Shown here: positions 1-8,836 of the stretch, in pieces
Position numbering within the stretch: position 1 is the first letter of the stretch
How the letters are laid out: each line of letters starts with the position of its first letter
NCBI GenBank assembly: GCA_001942045.1
Contig: MSTD01000006.1
Span: 107,293 to 144,568, forward strand
DNA length: 37,276 nt
Direction: 5' to 3'
Source of the DNA: Mycolicibacterium porcinum
GTDB lineage: Bacteria > Actinomycetota > Actinomycetes > Mycobacteriales > Mycobacteriaceae
Notes under the pieces: generated by a model
Database searches by the model: none
Told to the model about the DNA's origin: nothing
What the model saw: the letters and a program-made list of their open reading frames with translations, nothing else
Made by a program: the position numbers and the translations under genes

Positions 1-136
1 TCTCGCCGTTGACGCTGACCAGGCCGTCGGCGATGACGGCCTTGGCGTCGGCGCCACTGTCGATGAGCGATGCCAGCTTGAGGAACTGCCCCAGGCGGAT
101 CGAGTCGTCCCTGATCGGTACGTCAACCGGCTCCAT
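1..136 (-). CDS. S4-domain RNA-binding protein, 5' part only
   Basis: Partial gene running off the left edge. Reading the minus strand from the ATG at 136 gives about 45 residues: [20 protein letters not shown], then a stretch containing [18 protein letters not shown] and VSVNGE. The pattern RLGQFLKLA...G.AK..I..G.V.VNGE is that of the short S4 RNA-binding domain proteins (YbcJ/YaaA-like), which bind structured RNA, probably on the ribosome. There is no Shine-Dalgarno. A TAGCCT -10 box (144-149) lies seven bases before the ATG, so the message is probably leaderless. It is divergent from dinB with 33 bp between the start codons. The C-terminus is not in the window. Confidence 0.75.
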   Translation of the reverse strand, partial: MEPVDVPIRDDSIRLGQFLKLASLIDSGADAKAVIADGLVSVNGE

Positions 137-143
137 GAACGTC

Positions 144-161
144 AGGCTAGCGCCATAGCAT
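144..161. promoter_or_regulatory. Divergent -10 boxes for the S4 gene and dinB
   Basis: On the minus strand TAGCCT (144-149) is followed by seven bases and the ATG at 136. On the plus strand TAGCAT (156-161) is followed by eight bases and the ATG at 170. Both fit the mycobacterial TANNNT -10 box at leaderless spacing. No LexA-type box (TCGAAC-N4-GTTCGA) is visible here. Confidence 0.5.
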
Positions 162-169
162 CTCCAGGT

Positions 170-1549
170 ATGAACGGCGCCGAGGTCACGGGCGCGGGCG
201 GACGCTGGGTACTGCACCTAGACATGGATGCGTTCTTCGCATCCGTCGAGCAGCTGACCCGTCCCACCCTGCGCGGCAGGCCCGTGCTCGTCGGCGGCCT
301 GGGCGGGCGCGGCGTGGTGGCCGGGGCCAGCTACGAGGCGCGCCGCTACGGTGCACGCTCGGCGATGCCGATGCACCAGGCCCGCCGGCTCGTCGGCGCC
401 CCCGCTGTGGTGTTGCCACCGCGGGGCGCGGTGTACGGCGTGGCCAGCCGTCGCGCGCTGGACACCGTGCGCAGTGTGATCCCCGTCCTCGAGCAGTTGT
501 CCTTCGATGAGGCGTTCGGGGAACCGGCCGAACTGGCCGGTGCCACCGCGGCCGACGTCGAGGAGTTCTGCCAGCAATTGCGGGCGAAGGTGCGCGAGCA
601 GACGGGACTGGTGGCCTCCGTGGGAGCCGGGTCGGGAAAGCAGATCGCCAAGATCGCCTCCGGATTGGCCAAACCCGACGGCATCCGGGTGGTCCGTCGC
701 GACGAGGAGAGCCGACTGCTCGAGGGCCTCCCGGTGCGCAAGCTGTGGGGGATCGGCCCGGTGGCCGAGGAGAAGTTGCACCGGCTGGGAATCGAGACGG
801 TGGGCGCGTTGGCCGCGCTGTCAGATGCCGAGGCGGCCAGCGTGCTCGGCACGGCGGTGGGCGCTGCCCTGCATCGGCTGGCTCGCGGTATCGACGACCG
901 TCCGGTCGCCGAGCGTGCCGAGGCCAAGCAGATCAGCGCCGAGTCCACTTTTCCCGAGGACCTCACCACGCTGCGGCAGCTGCAGGATGCGATCGGCCCG
1001 ATCGGCGAACACGCGCATCGGCGACTGGAGAAGGACGGCCGCGGCGCCCGCACCGTGACGGTCAAGCTGAAGAAATCCGACATGAGCACGCTGACCCGTT
1101 CGGCCACCCTGGCATATGCCACCACCGAGGCGGCCACCCTGATCGGCACTGCCCGCCGGCTGTTGCTCGATCCCGTCGAGATCGGGCCGATTCGGCTTGT
1201 CGGCGTAGGCTTTTCGGGATTGTCCGACAGTCGGCAGGAATCACTTTTCCCCGACCTGGAGCAGTCGGACGAAATTGCGGACTCCGACCACCAGATCACG
1301 GAGGCGCCCCAGGCCACGCAAACCGGTTGGCGCATCGGCGATGACGTGGTGCACCCCGACCATGGCCACGGCTGGGTGCAGGGAGCCGGGCACGGAGTGA
1401 TGACCGTGCGCTTCGAAACCCGGGCCAGCGGGCCGGGGCCGGCCAGGACCTTCCCCGACGACACACCGGGTTTCCGTCGGGCCGACCCGATAGACAGCCT
1501 GGACTGGGCTGACTACCTGGCCGGCCTTCCGGACCTACACCAGAACTGA
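170..1549 (+). CDS. dinB: Y-family DNA polymerase IV (DinB1/DinX type)
   Basis: Error-prone translesion polymerase, 459 aa. The catalytic carboxylates are D18 and D20 (in HLDMDAFF) and D113/E114 (in SFDEAFGE); F23 is at the steric-gate position. A helix-hairpin-helix region ([11 protein letters not shown]) and the little-finger domain follow. QESLF at residues 356-360 matches the beta-clamp binding pentapeptide. Beyond it lies an unusual tail: residues about 387-432 ([14 protein letters not shown]...) look like the small SH3/Tudor-like barrel at the end of UvrD/PcrA-type proteins. Length and position match M. tuberculosis dinX (Rv1537, next to ansA and lspA) rather than the shorter dinP. Its 3' end overlaps the convergent gene by 15 bp. 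No Shine-Dalgarno; probably leaderless. Confidence 0.93.
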   Translation: MNGAEVTGAGGRWVLHLDMDAFFASVEQLTRPTLRGRPVLVGGLGGRGVVAGASYEARRYGARSAMPMHQARRLVGAPAVVLPPRGAVYGVASRRALDTVRSVIPVLEQLSFDEAFGEPAELAGATAADVEEFCQQLRAKVREQTGLVASVGAGSGKQIAKIASGLAKPDGIRVVRRDEESRLLEGLPVRKLWGIGPVAEEKLHRLGIETVGALAALSDAEAASVLGTAVGAALHRLARGIDDRPVAERAEAKQISAESTFPEDLTTLRQLQDAIGPIGEHAHRRLEKDGRGARTVTVKLKKSDMSTLTRSATLAYATTEAATLIGTARRLLLDPVEIGPIRLVGVGFSGLSDSRQESLFPDLEQSDEIADSDHQITEAPQATQTGWRIGDDVVHPDHGHGWVQGAGHGVMTVRFETRASGPGPARTFPDDTPGFRRADPIDSLDWADYLAGLPDLHQN

Positions 1550-4120
1550 ATCTGCCGTGGGATCCGACGGCAGATACGGCGTCGTGCGGAGCGCGCCACC
1601 GCTTTGACGCTCGGCGATCTGCTGTGCGCGTTGTTCGGGCGTGTACCACACGGTGGTTTCGGGCAAGACGTCCTTCAGCTCGTCGACCTTGACCACCTGA
1701 GTGCTGATGGTGGGCACGTCAGTCGACGTCGGATCGAGTTGCTGGAAGCGGACGAAGATCGTGCCCTGGTTCAAGCCGCCGGTAGATACCCAGTTCGCGA
1801 CGCCCGGGTCGGACTTGGAAACGACGAAAGTGTAGGAACCGTCTGGGTTTGCGATCGCCTGGGAGTTATTGAGGCTCGTCTGTTGGTTCACATAGTCGGG
1901 CGTCACGGTCCAGTCGTTCGAGACGGGCACGGTGAAGTACTTCGCGGTGCCGGGATCGACGGTGATGACGAGTGCCTCATCGTCGGCGAGTTGAAAATGA
2001 CCGATGCTCTGCATTTGGGTGGACAGAGTGTTCGAACCTTGATTCGCCGGTGCGGGCATCTGATTGACGGGCGCCTTCCCTGCCAGCGGGAACCACGCGT
2101 CGGTCAGGACGTTGACTCCCTGCATCATGACGCCGTTGGCGACCCCGATGACCGCGGCCTCGGGCATCTCGGTCGTGGTTCCGCCGACCTGCTCGATCGA
2201 CAACGAAAGTGCCTGCTCGCTGTTCCAGTCGGAAACCGTGTTGCGGACGAAGATCTGACTGGTGCCGGGCGCCAGGTACAGGTGATTGGGCTGCCCGATC
2301 TTGGTGGGGTCGCTGTCCGCGGTAATCGTGAACGTACCGTCGGGGTTGACCTGCAGGTCTTCTCCGGTGATCAGTGAAGCGGCCTCGCCGGTCTGTCCGA
2401 CCTGCGCCGTGATGTTTACGTCGGTCGGCATCTCGCCATTGACTTTTCCGTGGATGACGTAGGAGTTGTTCGGGTTGACGAATGCCATGCGGTACAACGT
2501 GTCCGGGTTGTCGTAGAGCATCCGGTTGCCCCCGAGCAGTTCGCCGTCCACGGTGTGTGGCGGCGTCGCGATCCACATGAATGACGGCTTTCCGGCATTC
2601 ATGTCGGAGATGTTGATCGCGGCCATCGCGGCGTACATGGCGAATTCGTCGACCGACTCGTCGAGCAACGCCATATTCTGCGCGTCGACTCCGCCGGCGT
2701 CGGCAAACGTCACCTGTTGTGTAGCAAGCCATTTTGCCTTCAGCGCAGCCTTCGCCGCGTCGAGAGCGCCCGAGTCCAGAAGTGCGTTGGCTCGTTGCTC
2801 GGTGCTGATCTGTTCTGGGGTCATCATCGGGCTGGTCTGCGCGACGGTCACCACGGTCACCGTCGTGGTCGCGGTGTGCTCACTGCCGAGAATTCCGTTG
2901 AGTCCGAGCGGGTCACCGCCGGTGTCGTCGGCCATCACGGTGAAGCTGTCGACCCCGCCTGATGCCAGCGTCGCCGGGTTGGGAACGTACTTGAACGAGC
3001 CGTCTGGGTAGACCGTGACGGTCCCGTTCGACGGTCCGTCGACGACGGAGAATTTCACGTCGTCGCCATTGGGGTCGGTTGCGGTGACGGTGCCGAACAC
3101 CGCTCCGTTGAGTTGTCTGGTCTGATCCGCGTTGTAGGTGATGTCGGGCGCCTTGTTGTTGAGGACGCTGTCGAGTTCGCGCCTCACCAATGCGAGCAGA
3201 CCCTGGAACAGGTTCGGCATCGTGGGTGCGATGGGTGTCGATCCGAGTGTCGGGTCCAGGACATTCTTGACTGCCGCGGCGACCACGCTCAGCGGTGATG
3301 GGTTGGAGCTAGACGATGCGGCGACGGCCGCGGTGACGAACTCGGTGGGTGAGGGTGTTGCCGCCAGGGCTGAGCGCACCTGCGAGACGATCGGTTCCAC
3401 CGTCCCGGTGAACTCGTCGGCGCCTGTTCGGGCCAGCGTGGCGGGTTTTTCGGCCGCTGCCAGTGCCGAGTTGACGAGTGCTGACGGCGCCCTCGAGATG
3501 ACGGGCGTCGGTCGGGAGATGATCGGCTTCAGCGATTTGGTGAACGGGTCGGTGCCCGCTTCAGTCATTTTGACCGGATTCTCGGCCGCCGCCAGTGCCG
3601 AGTTGACAAGCGTAGACCGTGCCTTCGAGATGGCAGACGCCGCTCGCGACGGAATCGGGTTCAGCGCATCAACGATGCCCCTGATCGACACATCGCCGGT
3701 TGCGATCTGGTGCAGAGGTGTCGTCGATGTGGAATCTGCCTCTGCCGGAAGAGAATCAGCAGGTTCGGCGTCGGCTCGGTCCAGCCGTGATCGGTGGTGG
3801 ATCTCCGAGGACCCGGACCTCGCCGGCACCGACGATGTCGCCGGGGAGACCGCGCGGGTGCGCTCCGAAGCCGATCGGTGGTCGCGCCGTGGTAGAGAGG
3901 TGGGCTTCAGACCTCGGCCTGCAGCCGTGCGGCGTCCCGCGCTCGACGGTGACGCGGTCGATCCTGTTCCCGACGTGGCACTAGTGCCGGTACTCGACGA
4001 CGTGGTGCTGGGCGTTCCGTCGTCGGCCCAGGCGATCCCATGTCCGGAGAAGACAGTGGCGCCGACGCCGAGGGCGACCGCCAATCCACCTACACGTCCG
4101 ATATATGCTGCCGCGCTCAT
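1535..4120 (-). CDS. Large secreted protein with Ig/cadherin-like domain and DUF1254/DUF1214-type C-terminus
   Basis: 861 aa, ATG start with AGGAGAG overlapping the P450 stop codon. Residues 1-32 form a signal peptide (hydrophobic core, cleavage probably after AWA before DDGT). Residues 33-130 are Ser/Thr/Pro/Arg-rich low complexity. Residues 163-205 and 208-249 are two copies of an about 42-aa unit sharing [10 protein letters not shown]. Residues about 323-425 read as a VCBS/cadherin-like beta domain ([32 protein letters not shown]). The rest ([40 protein letters not shown]) resembles DUF1254/DUF1214 proteins, whose reaction is unknown. It lies 15 bp downstream of the P450 gene and is probably co-transcribed with it. 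An exported or cell-wall location is inferred; the substrate is unknown. No M. tuberculosis gene occupies this position. Confidence 0.75.
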   Translation of the reverse strand: MSAAAYIGRVGGLAVALGVGATVFSGHGIAWADDGTPSTTSSSTGTSATSGTGSTASPSSAGRRTAAGRGLKPTSLPRRDHRSASERTRAVSPATSSVPARSGSSEIHHRSRLDRADAEPADSLPAEADSTSTTPLHQIATGDVSIRGIVDALNPIPSRAASAISKARSTLVNSALAAAENPVKMTEAGTDPFTKSLKPIISRPTPVISRAPSALVNSALAAAEKPATLARTGADEFTGTVEPIVSQVRSALAATPSPTEFVTAAVAASSSSNPSPLSVVAAAVKNVLDPTLGSTPIAPTMPNLFQGLLALVRRELDSVLNNKAPDITYNADQTRQLNGAVFGTVTATDPNGDDVKFSVVDGPSNGTVTVYPDGSFKYVPNPATLASGGVDSFTVMADDTGGDPLGLNGILGSEHTATTTVTVVTVAQTSPMMTPEQISTEQRANALLDSGALDAAKAALKAKWLATQQVTFADAGGVDAQNMALLDESVDEFAMYAAMAAINISDMNAGKPSFMWIATPPHTVDGELLGGNRMLYDNPDTLYRMAFVNPNNSYVIHGKVNGEMPTDVNITAQVGQTGEAASLITGEDLQVNPDGTFTITADSDPTKIGQPNHLYLAPGTSQIFVRNTVSDWNSEQALSLSIEQVGGTTTEMPEAAVIGVANGVMMQGVNVLTDAWFPLAGKAPVNQMPAPANQGSNTLSTQMQSIGHFQLADDEALVITVDPGTAKYFTVPVSNDWTVTPDYVNQQTSLNNSQAIANPDGSYTFVVSKSDPGVANWVSTGGLNQGTIFVRFQQLDPTSTDVPTISTQVVKVDELKDVLPETTVWYTPEQRAQQIAERQSGGALRTTPYLPSDPTADSVLV
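3374..3634 (-). repeat. Two tandem about 42-aa coding repeats
   Basis: Within the large secreted protein, residues 163-205 and 208-249 align as [18 protein letters not shown]...-T-GTD/GAD-FT-...PI-S. The [10 protein letters not shown] core is identical in both, and the DNA is also closely similar, which points to a fairly recent internal duplication. Confidence 0.7.
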
Positions 4121-4135
4121 TGTTGGGTTTCTCTC

Positions 4136-5332
4136 CTAGCTTCCGGATGATTGTAGGAATCGGACTTCCAAGCGATCAGGACCGCGCAACTCGGTGCCGA
4201 GTCGGCCCGCGATGACTACCTCATCGGGGTTGACGAGCTCAACCATTGATAGGCGGTCGAGGAGTACGCGGAGCGCGACCTCCATCTGTGTCGTGGCAAG
4301 AGCCATGCCCAAGCAGACGTGCGGACCGGTTCCAAAACTTAGGGGTGCTGCTTTGTGGCGACCGATGTCGAACCGGTCAGGATCGGCGTACACGTCGGGG
4401 TCCCGATTGGCGGCCGCGATCGCCAGCAGCAACCACGTGCCGCTCTTGATGTCGATGCCCTGCCACGTGACGTCGCTCGTGGCCAGCCGTGGCACAATCG
4501 CCGGACCCGGTTCCCACCGCAACGATTCCTGCACTGCCCACTTGATCTCGCTCGGGTCCTCACGCAGGCGTTCGATCTGTTCGGGGTGAATCAGCAACGA
4601 GTACAGCATGTTTCCCATGCTCAGGTAGGTGGTGTCGACTCCGGCAGGGAAGAGGAGTCGGACGAACGAGTAGATCTCCTCATCCGTCAGGCGGGTGCCG
4701 TCAACCTCGACGGTCACCAACTTGGAAAGCAGGTCGTCCGTGGGATTTTGGCGTTTCTGAGCCACCAGCGGTGTCAGGTACTCCGTGAAGGCGGCCGAGG
4801 CGCGCATCGCGGCTTCCGGATCGGTGGGGTAGAAGAACAGGTCGTGTGCCCACTCCGCGAACGATGGGTAGTCCTCAACCGGTAGGCCAAGGAGTTCGTT
4901 GGTCACACGAAACGGGAACTGCTGAGTGAATTCTCCTACCAGATCCGCAGTTTCGTGATCGGCGAACTCGTCGACGAGTGCGTGGGCGATCGGCTCGAGG
5001 AGCTCGGCGCTGTACGTCTTCATCAACGCCCGGCGGAACTCCGGAGACACCAGAGCGCGATTCATCCGGTGTTCGTCGCCGGACATACACTGCAGCGTCT
5101 TGCCCATCACCGGTTGTGTCATCAAGCCGTAGAGAGCCTTGGCGGGGAAGGTCTCTTCGTCCTTGAACACGGCGCTGACCATGTCGTTGCCCAGAACGAT
5201 CATGGCCGGCATTCCGTGGAAGTTCGCTGACGCATAGGGCCCGCCGCTACGCAGCTTCCGCAGTACCCCGTGCAGGTCCGGCAGATGGTCGGTGCCGAAG
5301 TCGATGGTGATGTCGTCGATCGCAGCGCTCAC
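4136..5332 (-). CDS. Cytochrome P450
   Basis: Soluble heme monooxygenase of 398 aa, the usual length for bacterial class I P450s. Visible motifs are the I-helix oxygen-activation segment AGVDTTY (acid-alcohol pair D-T), the K-helix ExxR in ESLRWEP, and the heme loop FGTGPHVCLG with the axial cysteine. Electrons would come from a ferredoxin and reductase; neither is encoded nearby. The substrate cannot be read from sequence. The start is GTG at 5332, supported by GAGGAG eight bases upstream. It is the first gene of a two-gene unit with the secreted Ig/DUF1254-type protein and is divergent from an IclR regulator. Two palindromic sites about 100-137 bp upstream of its start suggest control by that regulator. 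Confidence 0.93.
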   Translation of the reverse strand: MSAAIDDITIDFGTDHLPDLHGVLRKLRSGGPYASANFHGMPAMIVLGNDMVSAVFKDEETFPAKALYGLMTQPVMGKTLQCMSGDEHRMNRALVSPEFRRALMKTYSAELLEPIAHALVDEFADHETADLVGEFTQQFPFRVTNELLGLPVEDYPSFAEWAHDLFFYPTDPEAAMRASAAFTEYLTPLVAQKRQNPTDDLLSKLVTVEVDGTRLTDEEIYSFVRLLFPAGVDTTYLSMGNMLYSLLIHPEQIERLREDPSEIKWAVQESLRWEPGPAIVPRLATSDVTWQGIDIKSGTWLLLAIAAANRDPDVYADPDRFDIGRHKAAPLSFGTGPHVCLGMALATTQMEVALRVLLDRLSMVELVNPDEVVIAGRLGTELRGPDRLEVRFLQSSGS

Positions 5333-5431
5333 CGCTGTACTCCTCGTGGTCTCAGTTGTTCGCTGAAAGGCTCAGCGCAAGTTGTTCGGATGCCGGGCAT
5401 GGCGCAGATGATGACGACCTCCGCATCGCTA

Positions 5432-5447
5432 TGACGTATATTCGTCG
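5432..5447. promoter_or_regulatory. Palindromic operator copy 1 (putative IclR site)
   Basis: TGACGTATATTCGTCG differs at two positions from the perfect palindrome TGACGAATATTCGTCA deduced from the three copies. It sits about 100 bp upstream of the P450 start codon. Confidence 0.6.
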
Positions 5448-5453
5448 CTACTA

Positions 5454-5469
5454 TGACGAATATGCGTTG
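5454..5469. promoter_or_regulatory. Palindromic operator copy 2 (putative IclR site)
   Basis: TGACGAATATGCGTTG has an intact left arm and a degenerate right arm. It starts 22 bp after copy 1, about two helical turns, so the two sites face the same side of the DNA and could bind cooperatively. Confidence 0.5.
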
Positions 5470-5664
5470 GAATGCTAGGGGTCGGTCGGGCGTCTACGCA
5501 AGGGTTGATTTCGAATCGTGGAGTCGCGGACGAGCGTCCTGTGGTGTCAACCCATGCGAAGCGCACCCCGCTGACCTGGTGGTCCGTCAGGGTGCAGCAG
5601 GCATGGCCGTCCCGGAATCGGTCACCACCCGGGGTTCGGTCGCGGCAGTGCGACGGTGCTAGGT

Positions 5665-5680
5665 TGATGAATATTCGTCA
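5665..5680. promoter_or_regulatory. Palindromic operator copy 3 (putative IclR site)
   Basis: TGATGAATATTCGTCA differs at one base from the perfect palindrome. It lies 44 bp before the preferred TTG start of the regulator and just downstream of a possible -10 box TAGGTT (5660-5665), so it would cover the transcription start. This fits autorepression. Confidence 0.6.
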
Positions 5681-5723
5681 TCGACTGCCGGCTTCGGGGC
5701 CTCGGCAGAACGGGGGAAGCGCG

Positions 5724-6608
5724 TTGACCACGTCTACGTCGGATGGCGGCAGGGGAGGGTCACCACCCACTGACCGCGTGGTGGCGATCGTTGAGTTTCT
5801 GGCCGCCGAACCGGAACCGAGCTCCGTCGCGACGATCGCGACCCGCTTGGAGTTCAACCGATCCACCGCGACGGCAATTCTGGCCGCTCTGGAGCGCGCG
5901 GGCTGGGTCGAGCGCCGTCCGGACCTTCGGTACTCGCTCGGAGCTGGACTATATGGCGTTGCCGAGGCAGTTCGAGCAGCATTCCCGGTATCGCATCAGT
6001 TCGGAGACGTGCTGGATGATCTCGCCCAACGCACGCAGTGCGACGCCACCCTCGCTCTGGTGGGTAACTCCACGCTGACTTTCGTGAATGTGGCCCGGGG
6101 GCACGGCCAAGTTCCAGCCGGGGTGTCGGTCGGCGGTCATGTTCCGCTGACCGCGCCGCTGGGCGCAGCGGTGATCGCCTACCGCGATCGTCGGGTGCAA
6201 GAACGCTGGCTGGACTCGGCTGCCCCGGAGAGTCGCGACGTACTCGAAGGGTTGCTGGAGCATGTGCGTCAAACGGGTGTCGCTGTTTTCGGCCTCGGGG
6301 ACGCGAATCTGGAGGTCCTTGTCGTTCTGGCCGAGGTCGCGCAGATGCTTACCGAGCATCCTCGGCGCAGTGCCCTTCAGCGACAGGTGTTCGACCTTCT
6401 GTCGAATCTTGCCGGAAACTCCTACACCGCAGCGGAACTCGCATCCGAAGCTGATCTATCCGTCAGCTATCTGTCCGCACCGGTATTCGTGGACGGACAA
6501 CCGCTCTACGAGGTCCAACTCGGGCCGTTGCAAAGCGCGGTGAGTCCAGCCAAGCGGACCAAGTACATGGATGAAATCCGCTCCGCTGCAACGGTCCTCA
6601 GCCGATGA
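5724..6608 (+). CDS. IclR-family transcriptional regulator
   Basis: About 294 aa. The N-terminal winged helix-turn-helix (DRVVAIVEFLAAEPEPSSVA, then ATRLEFNRSTATAILAALER and a YSLG wing) is typical of IclR proteins; a GAF-like effector domain follows but is divergent. I prefer the TTG at 5724 because GGGGGAA precedes it by about seven bases and because the upstream in-frame ATG at 5667 lies inside palindrome copy 3. The ATG at 5667 remains possible. It is divergent from the P450 gene, whose substrate or product is a natural candidate effector. It probably controls itself and the P450 unit through the three palindromes. The gene ends 22 bp before a convergent gene. Confidence 0.82.
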   Translation: MTTSTSDGGRGGSPPTDRVVAIVEFLAAEPEPSSVATIATRLEFNRSTATAILAALERAGWVERRPDLRYSLGAGLYGVAEAVRAAFPVSHQFGDVLDDLAQRTQCDATLALVGNSTLTFVNVARGHGQVPAGVSVGGHVPLTAPLGAAVIAYRDRRVQERWLDSAAPESRDVLEGLLEHVRQTGVAVFGLGDANLEVLVVLAEVAQMLTEHPRRSALQRQVFDLLSNLAGNSYTAAELASEADLSVSYLSAPVFVDGQPLYEVQLGPLQSAVSPAKRTKYMDEIRSAATVLSR

Positions 6609-6630
6609 TGGGCGATGCTCGGTCGGCTGA

Positions 6631-7098
6631 CTACCAGAGCACACCGTAGGTGGCGTTGAGCATGAAGCCGTGCTCGCCGTACGTCTTGCACGTCACCGTG
6701 CCTTGATGGCCGACACCGCAACTGGCGCCCCAGTTCTCAAGCCGGTGGCCTTCGGGCAGCACGTCGACGTCGCGGGTGAACGACGCGGTGTCGACGTGCC
6801 GGTAGGAGGCGGGTCCGCCACTGTTGACGTAGATCTGGTTGCTGCCGGCCGGGGCGTCCATCGGCACCGCGTCACAACCCACCGGACCGCCGTTGGGGCC
6901 GATCCCGCAGTGCCGGCCGTCGGGGGTCCGAAAGAACACGCCGTAGAAGTCGGTGGGCGAGCTGTAATGCCCCTCGGCGATGGGGTAGCTGTCGATGTCG
7001 TCGGCGCCCGGTGGTGGCTCCGCCCCGGCGGGCGGGGCGACGCCGAGCGCCAGGAAGCCCAGCGCGGCGACTGCCATGGTGTGGCGCATAGGTTCCAT
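6631..7098 (-). CDS. Small secreted protein of unknown function
   Basis: 155 aa, not recognised as a named family. The N-terminus has a signal peptide (hydrophobic AVAALGFLALGVA, cleavage probably after PAGA near residue 26). The mature part of about 129 residues has four cysteines (HCGIG, VGCD, SCGVG, VTCKTY), enough for two disulfides, as in many mycobacterial exported proteins. An ATG three codons further in (7089) is an equally good start. It lies 13 bp downstream of ansA on the same strand, so the two may be co-transcribed. Confidence 0.7.
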   Translation of the reverse strand: MEPMRHTMAVAALGFLALGVAPPAGAEPPPGADDIDSYPIAEGHYSSPTDFYGVFFRTPDGRHCGIGPNGGPVGCDAVPMDAPAGSNQIYVNSGGPASYRHVDTASFTRDVDVLPEGHRLENWGASCGVGHQGTVTCKTYGEHGFMLNATYGVLW

Positions 7099-7111
7099 TG
7101 AACCGGCGCCG

Positions 7112-8071
7112 TCAACCCCAGGCGTCGATGACCTCGGCGACGGGTCGTCCGGCGGCCAGCGCGGCCATCACCAGGACGCGGGCCTGGGCCGGGCGCAACG
7201 CGGGGACCACGATGGCACCGGCGTCGACCAACTGTCGGCCGGGTCCGTACTGCGCGGCGACCGGGCCGTCGGGAACCCGGCTCGACACGGCAACCACCAC
7301 GCCGTCGCGACAATGCCTGCGCACCCCGTCGATCAATGCGGCCCCCGCGTTGCCCGACCCCATCGCCTCGATCACGACGGCACGCGCCCCCGCCGCGACG
7401 CCCGCATCCAGGGCGGCCGCATCCGCTCCCGGGTACGCGGCGACGATGTCGACTCGCTGCGCCGTCGCTGCGGACAACTCGCCGAGGAATGCGCGAATCT
7501 TCGTCGCTCGGATGGCGCACTCGCCGTCACTGACCGTTCCGAGCGCCGTTCCGGTGAAGGCGTTCAATTCGTGGGTGTGTCGTTTGCGCAGTCCCAGCGG
7601 CTGCCACACGGTCCCGGCGAAGCTCACCACCACCCCGAGATCTCGGGCCTGCGGGCTCGCCGCGACGGTGATGGCGTGACGGAGGTTGTCCGGGCCGTCG
7701 GCGTCCGGCGCGTCGGCGCTGCGCTGCGACCCGGTGAGCACCACCGGGACGGCCCCGCGATAGGTGAGGTCCAGCCACAGCGCCGTTTCCTCCATGCTGT
7801 CGGTGCCGTGGGTGACGACCACTCCGTCGGCTCGGGTCGACGCGGCGTCAACCGCGTCGGCGATCCGGTCCCAGTCGGCGGGTGTCAGCATTGCACTGTC
7901 CGTCGCCATCACGTCGACGATGTCCACCTGCGCCTCGACGGGGATCCCAGCCGTGAGCTCCGCCCCGGTGCGGGTCGGACGCCTGATCCCGGCCTCGTCG
8001 GTGCTGGTCGAGATGGTGCCGCCGGTGGTGACGACGACGATGCGCCGAGGTGGGTTCGTGCACTGCATCAC
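7112..8071 (-). CDS. ansA: L-asparaginase
   Basis: Hydrolyses L-asparagine to aspartate and ammonia, 319 aa. Both family signatures are present: TTGGTIS with the nucleophile T19, and [11 protein letters not shown] with the T-D pair (T89, D90) of the second active-site motif. The start is either GTG at 8071 or the next codon ATG. A GACAAT -10-like box lies seven bases before the GTG and no Shine-Dalgarno is seen, so a leaderless transcript is likely. It is divergent from lspA with 42 bp between starts, the same arrangement as Rv1538c-Rv1539 in M. tuberculosis. No signal peptide is evident. Confidence 0.93.
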   Translation of the reverse strand: MMQCTNPPRRIVVVTTGGTISTSTDEAGIRRPTRTGAELTAGIPVEAQVDIVDVMATDSAMLTPADWDRIADAVDAASTRADGVVVTHGTDSMEETALWLDLTYRGAVPVVLTGSQRSADAPDADGPDNLRHAITVAASPQARDLGVVVSFAGTVWQPLGLRKRHTHELNAFTGTALGTVSDGECAIRATKIRAFLGELSAATAQRVDIVAAYPGADAAALDAGVAAGARAVVIEAMGSGNAGAALIDGVRRHCRDGVVVAVSSRVPDGPVAAQYGPGRQLVDAGAIVVPALRPAQARVLVMAALAAGRPVAEVIDAWG

Positions 8072-8113
8072 GGTGCAGATTGTCCCGCATCGACTGTTTG
8101 GGATGATGGGTGA

Positions 8114-8836
8114 GTGACTGATGAAACGTCAGGCCCGGCTGAGCCGGTGACCGACGCTACCGGGGACGCGAAACCGTCCTCTACAACTGCCGCCCCGCCT
8201 CGGCGGCGGCTGCGTCTGCTGCTCACCGTTGCTGCCGTGGTGCTGTTCGTCGACGTGGTGACCAAGGTGCTGGCGGTCCGCCTGCTGACGCCTGGCCAGC
8301 CGGTGTCGATCATCGGTGACACCGTCACCTGGACGTTGGTGCGCAACTCCGGCGCGGCCTTCTCGATGGCCACCGGATACACCTGGGTTCTGACGCTCAT
8401 CGCAACCGGCGTGGTGATCGGAATCGTGTGGATGGGTCGCCGGCTGGTGTCGCCCTGGTGGGCGATCGGCCTGGGCATGATCCTCGGCGGTGCGACGGGA
8501 AACCTGATCGACCGCTTCTTCCGTGCGCCCGGGCCGCTGCGCGGCCACGTGGTGGACTTCTTCTCGGTGGGCTGGTGGCCCGTGTTCAACGTGGCCGATC
8601 CGGCGGTGGTCGGCGGCGCCATCCTGCTGGTGGCGTTGTCGTTGTTCGGCTTCGATTTCGACACCGTCGGCCGGCGCCAGCCGGGCGACGAGACCGCGGA
8701 GGTGGGCCGGCGGCGCCTGGACGATCCGGCACCGGAGAAGGCCGAGGGCGCCGAATCCGAGGACACCGGCGCGGCCGACTCGGTGACCGAGTCCGATGAG
8801 TCCAGCACGGTCGGTCGCCAGGCCGAGACGTCATAG
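8114..8836 (+). CDS. lspA: Lipoprotein signal peptidase (signal peptidase II)
   Basis: Membrane aspartic protease that cuts the signal peptide from diacylglyceryl-modified prolipoproteins. 240 aa, with four transmembrane segments between residues about 35 and 180. Catalytic aspartates are D133 in GNLIDR and D162 in FNVADP; the conserved VRNSGAAFS motif is at 77-85. It carries about 30 extra N-terminal residues and a C-terminal acidic, disordered tail of about 55 residues, both variable in mycobacteria. The GTG start has no clear Shine-Dalgarno. Its TAG stop shares the G with the GTG of the next gene (TAGTG), so the downstream synthase is translationally coupled. Confidence 0.95.
   Translation: MTDETSGPAEPVTDATGDAKPSSTTAAPPRRRLRLLLTVAAVVLFVDVVTKVLAVRLLTPGQPVSIIGDTVTWTLVRNSGAAFSMATGYTWVLTLIATGVVIGIVWMGRRLVSPWWAIGLGMILGGATGNLIDRFFRAPGPLRGHVVDFFSVGWWPVFNVADPAVVGGAILLVALSLFGFDFDTVGRRQPGDETAEVGRRRLDDPAPEKAEGAESEDTGAADSVTESDESSTVGRQAETS

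Larger units (their letters stand above)
5333..5723. promoter_or_regulatory. Divergent control region between P450 and IclR genes
   Basis: A 391-bp stretch without a convincing gene. It holds both divergent promoters and three copies of a palindrome close to TGACGAATATTCGTCA. An open reading frame extends through the right part in frame with the regulator, but it lacks family similarity and crosses the third palindrome, so I treat it as untranslated leader. Confidence 0.7.

Noticed and set aside
137..169. LexA/SOS box upstream of dinB
   Set aside because: No TCGAAC-N4-GTTCGA-like sequence; mycobacterial dinB genes are not known to need one.
1604..2377. Plus-strand open frame opposite the large secreted protein
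   Set aside because: The minus-strand protein has a signal peptide and recognisable domains; the plus frame has none.
5472..5723. N-terminal extension of the IclR regulator
   Set aside because: The extra residues lack family similarity, and the frame crosses palindrome copies; the TTG at 5724 has a good ribosome site.
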